64,000 nucleotides of DNA from assembly GCF_000963885.1 (NCBI RefSeq), contig NZ_BALE01000012.1:1-64000 (forward strand), written 5' to 3'. A program made the translations under genes and the position numbers. The notes under the pieces are model-generated. The model worked only from the letters and a program-made list of their open reading frames with translations. It did no database searches and was not told where the DNA came from. Position 1 is the stretch's first letter; each line of letters starts with the position of its first letter. Shown here piece after piece: positions 39,088-49,115 of this stretch. Source of the DNA: Tanticharoenia sakaeratensis NBRC 103193 (GTDB lineage Bacteria; Pseudomonadota; Alphaproteobacteria; Acetobacterales; Acetobacteraceae).

Positions 39088-39157
39088 CAGGCGGCGCCAC
39101 TATCACGACGCCGCCTGCCTGTCCGCCCTGTCGTGCGGATTTCGTCTCGAAAGACGA

Positions 39158-39724
39158 TCAGTCCTTCAGGAACGGCGTGCCTTCGTGGGCGATGAGGAGG
39201 TCATGCATGTCGGTCGCATGATCTTCCTCGTCCTTCAGGAAGCCTTCGAGCATGATGCGCGTCGTGGGATCGTGGTCCGCGAAGAAACGGATCAGTTCCT
39301 GATAATGCTCGATCACCAGACGCTCGGCGATCAGGTTCTGCTTGACCATCTCGACCAGCGTTCCGCCCTTGCCGTACTCGGTGGCGGAGCGTGAGGCGAG
39401 GCCTTCGGGGTCGAAGTTGGGAACGCCGCCCAACTGGTCGATCCGCTCGGCAGCCGCCAGCATGTGCTTGCGTTCGTCGTTCGCGTGCTCGGTGAACTCT
39501 TCGGCGACGCTCGAGCTTGTCAGGCCGTCCACCGAAATCGCATGCATCGTGTAACGCAGCACGCAGACCAGCTCTGTCGCAAGCACGGCCTGAAGCAGAT
39601 CGATCGCCTGATTAACGTCGCCCTGATAGCTCGGCATCACCGCGCCGTCGCCCAGCGAGCGCTTCGCACGCTCACGCAGGGTCTGCACGTCGGTCAGAAA
39701 AGTGTTGTCGGGCACATCTGCCAT
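39158..39724 (-). CDS. Ferritin-like protein (bacterioferritin-type)
   Basis: A 188-residue four-helix ferritin-like protein. Di-iron ligands appear in ATELVCVLRYTMHA, EFTEHANDERKHM, NLIAERLVIEHYQELI and KDEEDHATDMHDLL, giving the E, ExxH, E, ExxH order. Likely role is iron storage or protection from iron and peroxide stress. The methionine for haem binding of true bacterioferritin is not evident. A Fur-like palindrome lies about 80 bases upstream at 39804-39827, suggesting iron control. Confidence 0.87.
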   Translation of the reverse strand: MADVPDNTFLTDVQTLRERAKRSLGDGAVMPSYQGDVNQAIDLLQAVLATELVCVLRYTMHAISVDGLTSSSVAEEFTEHANDERKHMLAAAERIDQLGGVPNFDPEGLASRSATEYGKGGTLVEMVKQNLIAERLVIEHYQELIRFFADHDPTTRIMLEGFLKDEEDHATDMHDLLIAHEGTPFLKD

Positions 39725-39803
39725 GTCTGGTCTCCGAAGACGGTTGTCGGTCGCCCCGGTAGGGGCACACGTTCAACCGAACGCACGAAGCCGGCCATGT
39801 TTC

Positions 39804-39827
39804 GTTGTGAGAATCACTCTCATGATG
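39804..39827. promoter_or_regulatory. Candidate Fur box upstream of the ferritin-like gene
   Basis: TGAGAATCACTCTCA at 39808-39822 is a palindrome with TGAGA/TCTCA arms, and with flanks it matches the 19-bp Fur consensus at about 12 positions by eye. It lies upstream of the ferritin-like gene and overlaps the 3' end of cdh, so it is placed to control ferritin transcription. Confidence 0.5.
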
Positions 39828-40554
39828 GTTTCAGGATCGCGCAACTATGATCCTGAACGATCTCGCCGGACGCGAAATCCAGACCATGCGCATGATCGTC
39901 GAGCAACACGAACCCCGCCTGCCCGTCCGGGCGCGTTGCCGGCCAGGCAACGAGCGTATGATCGCGCATCTCGGTCCCGGGATCGCGCAATGACGAGGCG
40001 AGTACCCGGAACGGCGATGTCTTCAGGTCGGGTTGCCAGATGGCCCGATAACGAACGCCGAGAATGGCCTGCGGCAGCGGCTGCCACTTCGTGCCGATGT
40101 GAGGCACCATCGCCAGCAACTGCTGCCTGACATCGGGCCGGATGCAATCGATGTGAATATGAAGCTGGTTTTGTGAACGACCCGGCTTCGAATTGATGGC
40201 GAGAGAGATATCCGTATCAGGGATCGTGCGCCCGTAAGCCTCTCCGACGCGGGCGCGCGCATCCCATGCTTCCGCGAAATAGTCAGGGGTCGCGGGATCG
40301 AGCAGGATCGGACTTTCCATGCCGGGAACACGCGCCGTCGGAATCAGCAGATACTGGCCGCGCCCTTCCAGACTGTGGAGCAGCGCATCTCCGTGCGCTT
40401 CATCATAAAACGTGCATGGTGTCGGATGATCCGGGTGAAGCGCGCATCGATCGTGCACAATCTTCCACAGCTTGTCAGGGTCGCGAGCGAGAACGGCGGT
40501 CGTCGATCCGATCGCCAGCGCGGCGACCGCGGCATACGCAAGAAGACGTCTCAT
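39820..40554 (-). CDS. cdh: CDP-diacylglycerol diphosphatase
   Basis: A 244-residue enzyme cutting CDP-diacylglycerol to CMP and phosphatidate at the inner membrane. It shows the HIT-like motif NQLHIHIDC, plus LWKIVHDRCALH near the start and GQAGFVLLDDHAH near the end, as in the Cdh family. An N-terminal hydrophobic segment (LLAYAAVAALAIGSTTAVLA) is either a signal peptide or membrane anchor. Its ATG overlaps the ppx stop by 4 bases, so it is probably co-translated with ppx. Confidence 0.92.
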   Translation of the reverse strand: MRRLLAYAAVAALAIGSTTAVLARDPDKLWKIVHDRCALHPDHPTPCTFYDEAHGDALLHSLEGRGQYLLIPTARVPGMESPILLDPATPDYFAEAWDARARVGEAYGRTIPDTDISLAINSKPGRSQNQLHIHIDCIRPDVRQQLLAMVPHIGTKWQPLPQAILGVRYRAIWQPDLKTSPFRVLASSLRDPGTEMRDHTLVAWPATRPDGQAGFVLLDDHAHGLDFASGEIVQDHSCAILKPS

Positions 40555-42068
40555 AGTTCGCGCATGACCGCCGACAGGTCCATGACCGCCGCCAGACGTT
40601 CCAGACGGCGACGGACGCTTCCGCCCGAGACGCGCGCCGTATCACTCGACAACGACAGCACCAGTTCCTTGCCCTTGATCTTCAATGACGACCCGGCGAG
40701 CAGTGCCGGTGTTCCACCGCATAACGTATACGCCAGCCGCAACGCCAGTCCGAGCCGGACAGCCAGGCCGTGGGCCTCGCGGTCGATCAGCCGGCGGGAA
40801 GGTTCGAACAACGGAGCCGTGACGTCCGCCTCGTAACGGACGGCAAGCGTCAGTGCCACGAACGCGCGCGATGGATGGTCGAAGCCCGAGCCGTGAACGC
40901 GCAGGGTGCGCAGATAGGTCTGCTCGGCGCGATATTCGGGATGATCGAACGCGCCGATGTCGGACATGAAGCATGCCATCCGGCGCAGGGCCGCGACCTT
41001 CGGCGTCTCGTTCGAAAAGAGCGGGGTCGTCCATGCAACGAGATCGCGCGGAAGCGCCGTGCTGCGGCTCAGGCGCGCCGATATCTCCTCGGCCAGCGCT
41101 TCGTTCGGGTCACGGCCCGCAATGGCCTCCGCGACCTCCCGCATGTACCAGCCTTCGCGCAGGCCATCGACGCTGAAGACGATCCGACCCGGCTGCACCT
41201 GTCGCATCAGGCGGCGCAGGACGGTGGCGGCGAACGGCACGTCCGGGAGACGCTTTTTCGGTGCGTGCGCGAGGCGTTCCAGCGTGCGGCGCGGTGTTGC
41301 GATCAGCCAGTCAGCCATTTCCCGCGCCTCACCCTCCCCCATTTCGTAGAGGTGGACGATGTTGAGCGGATAATGGGTGCGGGCAATCTGCAACCGTGCC
41401 AGCGCCCGGAATGCTCCGCCCACGAGATACAGCGGCTTGCCAACCAGCTGATCGAGCCACGGCACGCTCGCAATGTCCCGATCCGCGATGTCTCGCGCAG
41501 CCGTCACGTCGCCATTGGCCCGATCATTCAGGCGGATGACGCCAAGCGGCAGCGAGCAGGCTTCATGCCGCTCCCCGTTCACCATCCGGATCAGTTCGAG
41601 CGAACCGCCGCCGATATCCGCGACAAGCCCGTCCGCATCCGGAATGCCGCAGACGACGCCGGCCGCCGCGAAGCTCGCCTCTTCCTCGCCCGACAGGACA
41701 CGGACCGGAACGTTGGGCATGTGCTCGCGCAGGGAGGCGACGAATTCGGCACCGTTGCGGGCATCGCGCACCGCAGCCGTCGCCAAAATCTCGAAAGGTG
41801 CCGCATCCATCGAGCGCGCGATCGCATAAAATCGCTGCATGACCTCGACTGCGCCAAGGACACCCTCTTCGTTCAGTCGCCCAGTCGTGCTGAGCCCGCG
41901 GCCGAGCTTGAGCACAGCCTTTTCGTTGAAGATCGGGACCGGGTTGCGCGTGACACCCTCGAAAATGACCATGCGGACCGAATTCGATCCAAGGTCGACC
42001 ACCGCCGCACGTCGATGGGCCGTCGAAGACGCTGATGGCGTTCCGTCATGTCCCAGGGCGCCGCTCAC
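40551..42068 (-). CDS. ppx: Exopolyphosphatase (Ppx/GppA family)
   Basis: About 505 residues. The N-terminal actin-like ATPase fold is seen in AAVVDLGSNSVRMVIFEG, ATAAVRDARNGAEF, VLSGEEEASFAAAGV and the phosphate loop VADIGGGSLELIRM. The C-terminal part resembles the HD-like domain of Ppx. It removes phosphate from the ends of polyphosphate; pppGpp hydrolysis is possible. It follows ppk1 by 42 bases, the common ppk-ppx pair. Confidence 0.93.
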   Translation of the reverse strand: MSGALGHDGTPSASSTAHRRAAVVDLGSNSVRMVIFEGVTRNPVPIFNEKAVLKLGRGLSTTGRLNEEGVLGAVEVMQRFYAIARSMDAAPFEILATAAVRDARNGAEFVASLREHMPNVPVRVLSGEEEASFAAAGVVCGIPDADGLVADIGGGSLELIRMVNGERHEACSLPLGVIRLNDRANGDVTAARDIADRDIASVPWLDQLVGKPLYLVGGAFRALARLQIARTHYPLNIVHLYEMGEGEAREMADWLIATPRRTLERLAHAPKKRLPDVPFAATVLRRLMRQVQPGRIVFSVDGLREGWYMREVAEAIAGRDPNEALAEEISARLSRSTALPRDLVAWTTPLFSNETPKVAALRRMACFMSDIGAFDHPEYRAEQTYLRTLRVHGSGFDHPSRAFVALTLAVRYEADVTAPLFEPSRRLIDREAHGLAVRLGLALRLAYTLCGGTPALLAGSSLKIKGKELVLSLSSDTARVSGGSVRRRLERLAAVMDLSAVMREL

Positions 42069-42110
42069 GAGCGCACCGTGATGAAAGGCGCATGCAGTGC
42101 GCGTCCTCGA

Positions 42111-44432
42111 TCAGTCATCGACCATCCGGTCATGAGGCATGCTTTCGGAAGGAAGCCGCTCGGGCCTGTCGGAATGTGGGGCTGCATCATGAAGGCTCTT
42201 TTCCCGCGCGGCGGACCCCCGGCCGGAGAGCGAGGGATTATGCATGAAATAGTCATGCGCCGAGAACGGTTTCGCACCGGGGGCCATCCGATGCCAGACG
42301 CCATGACGATCCAGAACCCAGGAATTCAACGTATCTTTCAGATTCATCGTCATGATCTGGGCAAGAACCTGGGCATGAACGGTCGGATTGGTGATCGGCA
42401 CCATGGCCTCGATGCGCCAGTCCATGTTGCGGACCATCCAGTCGGCCGAGGCGATGTAGACCAGCGCCTGACGTGACGGCATCCGATGCCCGTTGCCGAA
42501 CGCGAAGATCCGGGAGTGCTCGAGGAAACGGCCGACGATCGATTTGACCTCGATATTTTCCGACAGGCCCGGCACGCCCGGGCGCAGGCAGCAGATGCCG
42601 CGGACAACGGCGAGAACGCGGACGCCCGCATTGGACGCGGCGTAAAGCGCATCGATCAGGTCGCCATCGACGAGACTGTTCATCTTCAGCCAGATCCGCC
42701 CGGGACGCCCGGCCCGGACATGATCGATCTCGGCCTGGATCAGTTCCTTCAGCGTCTTGCGCGTCGTCAACGGCGAAAACGCGATCGCGTCCATCTCCAC
42801 GGGCGGTGCGTAGCCCGTCATGAAGTTGAACAGCTTCGCGGAATCCGATGCGAGCTTCGGGTCGCAGGTGAAGAACGACAGATCGGTATAGATCCGCGCC
42901 GTGATCGGGTGATAGTTGCCCGTTCCGAAATGCGCATACGAACGAAGCTTGCCGCTTTCCCGGCGAACAACGAGACTGAGTTTCGCGTGGATCTTGAGGT
43001 GCGAAAAACCGAAGACCACCTGCACGCCGGCAGCTTCCAGCGCCCGCGCAAGACGAATGTTGGCCTCCTCGTCGAACCGGGCGCGCAGTTCGACCATGGC
43101 CGTGACGGACTTGCCGGTTTCCGCCGCCTCGATCAGAGCACGGACGATCGGGCTGTCGCGCGAGGTGCGGTACAGCGTCTGCTTGATCGCCACGACATTC
43201 GGATCGAGCGCCGCCTGACGCAGGAACTGCACCACCACGTCGAAGCTCTCGAACGGATGGTGGACAATGATGTCCTTCGCTCGGATCGCAGCGAAGCAGT
43301 CGCCGTCATAGTCGCGGATGCGCTCCGGAAAACGCGGCGTGAACGGCGGGAACAGCAGATCCGGCCGATCATCAACGATGAGCTGGCGCACATCGACAAC
43401 CCCGATCAGATCCGGCTGCACCACGACATCCTCGGGCGCGACGCCCAGCGCATGGGCCAGTTCGCTGCCCAGCGCCGCAGGCAGGCGCGAATCAAGATCG
43501 AGATGGATGCCCTTGCCCCGCCTGCGGCGCTTGAGGGCGCTTTCATACGAACGGACCAGATCCTCGGCCTCGTCCTCGAACTCCACATCCGTATCACGCG
43601 TGATCCGCAGGACGCCGCCTTCGGATACGCGCATGCCAGGGAACAGACGATCGACGAACTGCCGCAGCAGATCCTCGATCAGCACGAAGCGCGCAGAGGG
43701 CTTAGCACCCTTGGCGGGCGTGCCGGGGGAAGGAATCCGCACGAAACGGTTGACCTGCCCGGGCAGGAGCACGAGCCCGTCCATGATGAAATGGCCGTGC
43801 TCGGGCGTAACGAGACGCATGGCCAGCGCCATGCCGAGATTGGGAATGAAGGGAAGCGGATGAGACGGGTCGACGGCGAGCGGCGTCAGGACCGGGTAGA
43901 TCTGCTCCATGAACAGTCGTTCGAGCGTCGCCTGCTCGGCATCGGACAGAGCCGACGGATCGCACAGGACGATCCGTTCCTCCGCCAGGAGCTTCTGCAG
44001 CGTCCGCCAGTTCTCCTGCTGGCGGACCAGCAGGCGATTGGCTGATTCGCGCACGGCCTCGAGCGCCTGCACCGGCGTCAGCCCATCGGCACTCGTAGCC
44101 GTCAGCCCTTCACGCACCTGGCCGACCAGACCGGCCACGCGAACGGAATAGAACTCGTCCAGATTGCTGGCGCTGATGGACAGGAAACGCACGCGCTCGA
44201 GCAAAGGATTGCGGGGGTTCTCCGCCTCCTCGATCACGCGCTGGTTGAAATCGAGCCACGACAGTTCGCGGTTGAGGAAGCGCGCCGGCGACGTCAGGAT
44301 TTCAGGCCCGTCGGGAAGCGGCGGGGCACGGTGCCGGCGCAAGGCCGGACGACGGGGCGCCTTCGGCATCGGGCGCCTTGCACGCACCAGCCGGCTACCC
44401 TTGCGGGATGGCGCGGTATCTTTGTCGGTCAC
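42111..44432 (-). CDS. ppk1: Polyphosphate kinase 1
   Basis: Makes polyphosphate from ATP. About 773 residues, with a Lys/Arg/Pro-rich N-terminal extension before the PPK_N domain ([20 protein letters not shown]). The catalytic core includes [58 protein letters not shown] with the phospho-accepting His region, and [25 protein letters not shown] chose the GTG at 44432 after GGAG; a longer frame from 44495 adds an unlikely segment. It heads a ppk1-ppx-cdh operon. Confidence 0.94.
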   Translation of the reverse strand: MTDKDTAPSRKGSRLVRARRPMPKAPRRPALRRHRAPPLPDGPEILTSPARFLNRELSWLDFNQRVIEEAENPRNPLLERVRFLSISASNLDEFYSVRVAGLVGQVREGLTATSADGLTPVQALEAVRESANRLLVRQQENWRTLQKLLAEERIVLCDPSALSDAEQATLERLFMEQIYPVLTPLAVDPSHPLPFIPNLGMALAMRLVTPEHGHFIMDGLVLLPGQVNRFVRIPSPGTPAKGAKPSARFVLIEDLLRQFVDRLFPGMRVSEGGVLRITRDTDVEFEDEAEDLVRSYESALKRRRRGKGIHLDLDSRLPAALGSELAHALGVAPEDVVVQPDLIGVVDVRQLIVDDRPDLLFPPFTPRFPERIRDYDGDCFAAIRAKDIIVHHPFESFDVVVQFLRQAALDPNVVAIKQTLYRTSRDSPIVRALIEAAETGKSVTAMVELRARFDEEANIRLARALEAAGVQVVFGFSHLKIHAKLSLVVRRESGKLRSYAHFGTGNYHPITARIYTDLSFFTCDPKLASDSAKLFNFMTGYAPPVEMDAIAFSPLTTRKTLKELIQAEIDHVRAGRPGRIWLKMNSLVDGDLIDALYAASNAGVRVLAVVRGICCLRPGVPGLSENIEVKSIVGRFLEHSRIFAFGNGHRMPSRQALVYIASADWMVRNMDWRIEAMVPITNPTVHAQVLAQIMTMNLKDTLNSWVLDRHGVWHRMAPGAKPFSAHDYFMHNPSLSGRGSAAREKSLHDAAPHSDRPERLPSESMPHDRMVDD

Positions 44433-44625
44433 GCAGTCTCCACAGGCTCGGACGTCTTGTGCAGGCAGGATCGGACCGCGCCCGGGCGCTGTCAAACGCG
44501 AGAATCGGCAGGCGCCGATGAAACTTTCGCGTCACTGGCCAAACACATGGCGGATGGCGTCTGTTTTCGCTGGCTGACCACGCTTGTTACACGCTACCAT
44601 CGGCTTCCGCCTGGAGCTTAAGCCG

Positions 44626-44958
44626 ATGACGCTGTCTCTGCTGATTGCTGTCGCGACGATGATTACCCTCACCACGATGTCTGTTGTCACGGGCCGCAAG
44701 CTTATCGGGGCGCGTCTCGTTCCGATGCAGTGGGGGCTTGACGGGCGGCCGTCATGGTCGGCGCCGCGCAGCGTGGCGCTGGCCTTCACGCCGGCGCTGG
44801 CAGCGACGACCCTGACGCTGATGATGTTTCCGACAGTGGTCGTCCCGCACGCCATGGGTGTCTGGTATTTCGGCGTGACTGCCGTGATCTGTATCTTCTT
44901 CATCGCGGTTCACGCGACCTATCTCGGCGCGATTTCCCGTCCGGCCGTGCGGAGCTGA
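44626..44958 (+). CDS. DUF1648-like small membrane protein
   Basis: About 110 residues with three or four predicted membrane segments (SLLIAVATMITLTTMSVVTG, SVALAFTPALAATTLTLMMF, GVWYFGVTAVICIFFIAVHATYLGA). The segment RLVPMQWGLDGRPSWSAPRSVAL resembles the DUF1648 motif. Function unknown. It diverges from ppk1 and is convergent with hda, whose stop lies 4 bases from its own. Confidence 0.72.
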   Translation: MTLSLLIAVATMITLTTMSVVTGRKLIGARLVPMQWGLDGRPSWSAPRSVALAFTPALAATTLTLMMFPTVVVPHAMGVWYFGVTAVICIFFIAVHATYLGAISRPAVRS

Positions 44959-44962
44959 GCGC

Positions 44963-45697
44963 TCATTCCCCCGCGATCAGAGAGCCTAGCGCATCACGGG
45001 CCAGCGCCCGCGTGATCGGCCGTCCCGCGGCAAGACCTGCCCTGTCGAGACGGTCTGCGGCCTGCACCAGAGCCGCCGGACTGCGCGGCAGGTTGCGATG
45101 CAGCCAGTCCAGCACCGGACGCGAAACGACGATTTCCCGCTCCGCCAGGAGCCGCAGCAGCAGCGCTTCCAGCAGCCGATCATCCGCAGGGCCGATGGCA
45201 ACCGATGCGTTCGCACGGAGCCGACTCGCCAGATCCGGTGGATCGAGGACGACACGGGCCGGCGGCAGTCGCCCGGCCAGCAGCAGCGGAATGGCCCGCT
45301 CGCGCAGTGCGTTGACCAGATGCAGCAATGCCCGGCCGTCCGCCACCCGATCCGCGTCATCGACTGCGACCGCCTGCAGTTCGGGCATGCGCAGGATGCT
45401 TTCCACATCCGCATCGGACAATGTGGCCCCGTCGAGCATGGCGGCATCGCGACCTTGCGCCCAGATCGTCAGGAGATGGGTCTTGCCCGCCCCTTCCGCT
45501 CCCCAGAGCCACAGCCGGAATTCCGGCCAGTTTCCGTTGTCGAGCCATGCACGCGCCGCCGTGTTCGAGGGCGCGGCGACGAAGCTTTCCGGACGCAGAC
45601 GACCCTCGCGCACAAAGGGCAGAGCCAGTTGCCCGGCACCGGTTCCCTCGTCCCGACACACCGCATCGGCATGATCTCGCTGTGCGGCGTCCGCCAT
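44963..45697 (-). CDS. hda: DnaA-like regulatory protein Hda
   Basis: A AAA+ protein of about 244 residues related to domain III of DnaA, acting with the beta clamp to inactivate DnaA-ATP after initiation. The P-loop is WGAEGAGKTHLL, Walker B region AVAVDDADRV, then LLHLVNALRERAIPLLLAGR. The N-terminus has QLALPF, matching a clamp-binding motif (QLxLPF). The ATG at 45697 is chosen. Placement between ppk1 and purM follows the usual alphaproteobacterial order. Confidence 0.88.
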   Translation of the reverse strand: MADAAQRDHADAVCRDEGTGAGQLALPFVREGRLRPESFVAAPSNTAARAWLDNGNWPEFRLWLWGAEGAGKTHLLTIWAQGRDAAMLDGATLSDADVESILRMPELQAVAVDDADRVADGRALLHLVNALRERAIPLLLAGRLPPARVVLDPPDLASRLRANASVAIGPADDRLLEALLLRLLAEREIVVSRPVLDWLHRNLPRSPAALVQAADRLDRAGLAAGRPITRALARDALGSLIAGE

Positions 45698-45807
45698 GGT
45701 TTTACGCCTGCCCTCCAATCGGGTTATGAGCCGAACGACAACACGACCCGAATCAGGCGTGCGGACGCACAGTGTATTGCACCCGCTCCGACCTTTCGAG
45801 CGCAACC

Positions 45808-46908
45808 ATGATCAATCAGGACCCGTTCCGCGCCATGACCGATCCGACCTCGAGCCACGCCGCGACCGGCGCCAGCTACCGTGACGCGGGCGTCGACATC
45901 GATGCAGGCGATGCACTGGTGGACGCGATCAAGCCCGCCGCCCGCAGCACCGACCGCGCCGGCACGATGGGCGGCCTGGGCGGTTTCGGCGCCCTGTTCG
46001 ACCTGAAGGCAGCGGGATTCAAGGATCCTGTGCTCGTGAGTTGCACGGATGGCGTCGGCACGAAGCTCATGATTGCCATCGAGACCGGCCTGCACGAGAC
46101 CATCGGCGTGGATCTGGTCGCGATGTGCGTCAACGATCTCGTCGTTCAGGGTGCCGAGCCCCTGTTTTTTCTCGATTATTTCGCGACCGGCAAGCTTGCG
46201 ATCGAGGATGCGGCAACGATCGTGCGTGGCATTGCCGATGCCTGCCGGGAAAGCGGCTGCGCGCTGGTCGGCGGCGAGACGGCCGAGATGCCGGGCATGT
46301 ATGCAGCCGGTCATTACGACCTTGGCGGCTTCTCGGTGGGTGCTGCCGAGCGTGGCGCACTGTTGCCGAAGAACGTTGCCGAAGGGGATACGCTGATCGC
46401 GCTTCCGTCTTCCGGCGTGCATTCCAACGGGTTCTCGCTGGTGCGCGAAGTCGTGCGCCGCTCAGGTCTCGACTGGTCGGCCCCCGCCCCGTTCGACGCC
46501 GACAAGACGCTTGGACAGGCGCTGCTCACGCCGACCGCGCTCTACGTCAAGCCCGTGCTCGCACTGCATCGCGCAGGGCTGCTGCACGCCTGTGCGCATA
46601 TCACGGGGGGCGGGCTGCCGGGCAATCTTCCCCGCATCCTGCCGGCCGACCTGCGCGCGGACATCGAGCCGGGAAGCTGGCCGGTCCCGCCCGTCTTCGG
46701 ATGGCTGGCGCAGACAGGCCAGATCGCGGCGGATGAAATGCTGCGCGTGTTCAACTGCGGTGTCGGCATGGTGCTGGTGACGGACCGCCCGGACGACGTG
46801 CTGCGCCAGCTTCAGGCCGAGGGGCAGACAGGCCATGTGATCGGTCGCCTCCATGCGGCAGCGGACAACATGCCGCCGGTGCGGTTCACGGCACCCGTCA
46901 CGTTCTGA
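45808..46908 (+). CDS. purM: Phosphoribosylformylglycinamidine cyclo-ligase
   Basis: Fifth step of purine synthesis, forming AIR from FGAM with ATP. About 366 residues. Motifs: [95 protein letters not shown] and [15 protein letters not shown]. Start is uncertain between 45808 and 45835, with a GTG at 45772 less likely. A DUF2142 gene follows 13 bases after the stop and separates it from purN. Confidence 0.95.
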   Translation: MINQDPFRAMTDPTSSHAATGASYRDAGVDIDAGDALVDAIKPAARSTDRAGTMGGLGGFGALFDLKAAGFKDPVLVSCTDGVGTKLMIAIETGLHETIGVDLVAMCVNDLVVQGAEPLFFLDYFATGKLAIEDAATIVRGIADACRESGCALVGGETAEMPGMYAAGHYDLGGFSVGAAERGALLPKNVAEGDTLIALPSSGVHSNGFSLVREVVRRSGLDWSAPAPFDADKTLGQALLTPTALYVKPVLALHRAGLLHACAHITGGGLPGNLPRILPADLRADIEPGSWPVPPVFGWLAQTGQIAADEMLRVFNCGVGMVLVTDRPDDVLRQLQAEGQTGHVIGRLHAAADNMPPVRFTAPVTF

Positions 46909-46921
46909 GGGACTGCCCCGT

Positions 46922-48382
46922 ATGGACGCTCGGTCTCCGCTGCGGCCCGGCGTGCCCATGCAGCGGACATTCCTGTCGCAGGTCGTGGTCGGCTACGTGG
47001 TCGCGATGCTGGTCGTCGCGCTGGTGTTCGTCTATCGGGTGACACCAGCCAGCGGGATCGGCGAGGGCGCGCATTTCCGGCGCGCGCTGCAGATTTCCGA
47101 AGGGCACCTGTTCGCGCTGCGCGTGGCCCATGATCATTACGGCGGTCGGCTCGACGGCCGCCTCCTGAGCTACATGGAATATTTTGAGGATCAACGGGAC
47201 CGTGGCACCCCCTCCTCCAGCGGTGCGGCCCAGGATCGAGCCTACATGGCCGACCACGCGGCAAGCGGGCGGCGTTTCTCCGAATTCGGCTCGACCGCAT
47301 CCTACCCCCCGCTGCCCTATCTCGGATCCGCCATAGGACTTGCGATCGCAAAAGCCGGACATGCGGGCGTCGCCACACGCCTCATGGCCGGGCGCCTTGG
47401 CCAACTCGGGCTTTTCGCGCTCATGCTCCTCGTGGTCCTTCCCTATAGACGCCTCTCGGCCCTCGTCCTGCTGACGACGCCGACCGCTCTACACCTCGCC
47501 AGCACTTATAGCGCCGATCCCGTCACGAACACGCTGTGCCTGCTATTCGTAGGATTGTGCCTGCGCTGCAGGACGATCGGGGCCGTCTCCCGCCGCGAAG
47601 CCGTAGCCCTGATCCTGCTGGGTGGCGGAATGGGGCTGCTGAAGCTGACATGCTGCGTCCTGAGCGCCGCGATCCTCCTCGTGCCGACAAGGGCATTCCC
47701 CGCGCCCCGTGACGCCTTGCGCGTCCGCCTGATGACCATCGGCCTGTCGGTTGCACTCGCCGTGCTCTGGAACGGATTCTTTCCGTTCGTGCCGGGGCAC
47801 TACTGGCAGACCGGTGGCGACCCGCATCTCGTGCTGGCGTATTCTGTGCATCACCCGCTGACGGCAGTGCAGATCTTCTGGGTCACGTTCCGGGAAGGGC
47901 TGCAATGGTGGTGGCTCGACGTATATGGCCGTTTCGGCGGAGCCCCGGTGCCGCAGTTCTTCAAGCTCGGCGCAATGTCCTCGTTGGCAGCGCTCGCGAT
48001 CGCAGCGCTTCTCGCAGTGTGCGATGTCTCGGGACGGCCTGCGGGCCACGATCCGAGCCGGTGGACGCGGGAAAAAGGAGACGGTCTTGCGTCACTGGGT
48101 CTCGTGGTCCTGGCTGCGCTCTACACGGGTGCGACGCTGGCTGCGTTCTATGTCGGCTTCTCGCCTGCGGGACATGCGCCGATCACGGGTCTTCAGGGGC
48201 GCTATTTCCTGCTTCCACTCATCCTTCTGGCTCTGGCGATCAGCGCTGCCAGGCCCGCTGCGCTGTGTTGCCGCATGACGCATGTAATGGCCGTGCCCGC
48301 GCTGCTCATGATCCTGGCGGCCGCCCTGGCGCTGCACGTGTCTCTCGTCGCGCTGGGTCGCTTTGCCCTGAACTGGCATTAG
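46922..48382 (+). CDS. DUF2142-type polytopic membrane protein (purM-purN insert)
   Basis: About 486 residues and ten or more membrane segments. It shares the layout of DUF2142 proteins: an N-terminal helix, a soluble loop with EGAHFRRALQISEGHL, a YPPLPYLGSA motif, and near the C-terminus GHAPITGLQGRYFLLPLIL. The second DUF2142 gene of the window has the matching DEQTHFLRAVYLSRGHL, YPPFFYMPAA and CGIQGRYFIPLSLL. DUF2142 members resemble membrane glycosyltransferases using polyprenyl-sugar donors, but the function here is unknown. It lies between purM and purN on the same strand. Confidence 0.82.
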   Translation: MDARSPLRPGVPMQRTFLSQVVVGYVVAMLVVALVFVYRVTPASGIGEGAHFRRALQISEGHLFALRVAHDHYGGRLDGRLLSYMEYFEDQRDRGTPSSSGAAQDRAYMADHAASGRRFSEFGSTASYPPLPYLGSAIGLAIAKAGHAGVATRLMAGRLGQLGLFALMLLVVLPYRRLSALVLLTTPTALHLASTYSADPVTNTLCLLFVGLCLRCRTIGAVSRREAVALILLGGGMGLLKLTCCVLSAAILLVPTRAFPAPRDALRVRLMTIGLSVALAVLWNGFFPFVPGHYWQTGGDPHLVLAYSVHHPLTAVQIFWVTFREGLQWWWLDVYGRFGGAPVPQFFKLGAMSSLAALAIAALLAVCDVSGRPAGHDPSRWTREKGDGLASLGLVVLAALYTGATLAAFYVGFSPAGHAPITGLQGRYFLLPLILLALAISAARPAALCCRMTHVMAVPALLMILAAALALHVSLVALGRFALNWH

Positions 48383-48467
48383 ACCCGCGCATGCCGTTCC
48401 CCGGAGACATCTGCATGAGGTTCAGTCTCCGGTTTCCTTCGTATCCTGTTGCCCGGACCCCGTTTTC

Positions 48468-49115
48468 ATGACCAGACGTCATCCCATTGCCATCCTGATC
48501 AGCGGACGCGGCAGCAACATGCGCGCCCTGATCGAAGCCTGCCGGTCACCCGATTTTCCGGCCCGCATTGCACTGGTGATCAGCAACCAGGCCGACGCAC
48601 TCGGGCTCGATCTGGCACGCGAAGCGGGCCTGCCGGTTCTTGCCATTCCGCACCGGCCCTTCGGCCGCGACCGCGAGGCGCATGAGCGTGCCATTGACGC
48701 GGCCCTGCGGGAAGCAGGCGTGGAGACGGTCTGCCTCGCCGGCTACATGCGGGTCCTGACCCCCTTTCTGGTCGATGCGTGGGCGGGCAAAATGCTGAAC
48801 ATTCACCCGAGCCTCCTGCCCCACTTCCCCGGCATGCACACCCATGAGGCCGCATTGGCCGCAGGCGTTGCCGAACACGGATGCACGGTTCATCTCGTGA
48901 CAGCGGGTGTCGATGCCGGCCCCATTCTGGCACAGGCCAGTGTCCCGGTTCATCCGTCCGATACGCCCGAAGGCCTTGCGGCAAGGGTCCTGGAACAGGA
49001 ACACGCACTTTATCCCGAGACGCTCGCGCGGTTCCTGCGCGGGGAACTACCAGTAGCGGACCATGATTCCAATGTGGAGGCTGAGCGCAACACAACCGAG
49101 AAAGCCCGCGAGTAG
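48468..49115 (+). CDS. purN: Phosphoribosylglycinamide formyltransferase
   Basis: Third step of purine synthesis, transferring formyl from 10-formyl-THF to GAR. 215 residues. Motifs: AILISGRGSNMRALIEAC for phosphate binding, AGYMRVLTPFLVDAW, the catalytic NIHPSLLPHFPGMHTHEAAL and GCTVHLVTAGVDAGPILAQ. Its 3' end overlaps the convergent DUF2142 gene by 69 bases. purN normally touches purM; here it is 1.56 kb away. Confidence 0.95.
   Translation: MTRRHPIAILISGRGSNMRALIEACRSPDFPARIALVISNQADALGLDLAREAGLPVLAIPHRPFGRDREAHERAIDAALREAGVETVCLAGYMRVLTPFLVDAWAGKMLNIHPSLLPHFPGMHTHEAALAAGVAEHGCTVHLVTAGVDAGPILAQASVPVHPSDTPEGLAARVLEQEHALYPETLARFLRGELPVADHDSNVEAERNTTEKARE

Noticed and set aside
45698-45807. 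Regulatory RNA between hda and purM
   Set aside because: The stretch is short, with no stable stem and no conserved element that I could recognise.
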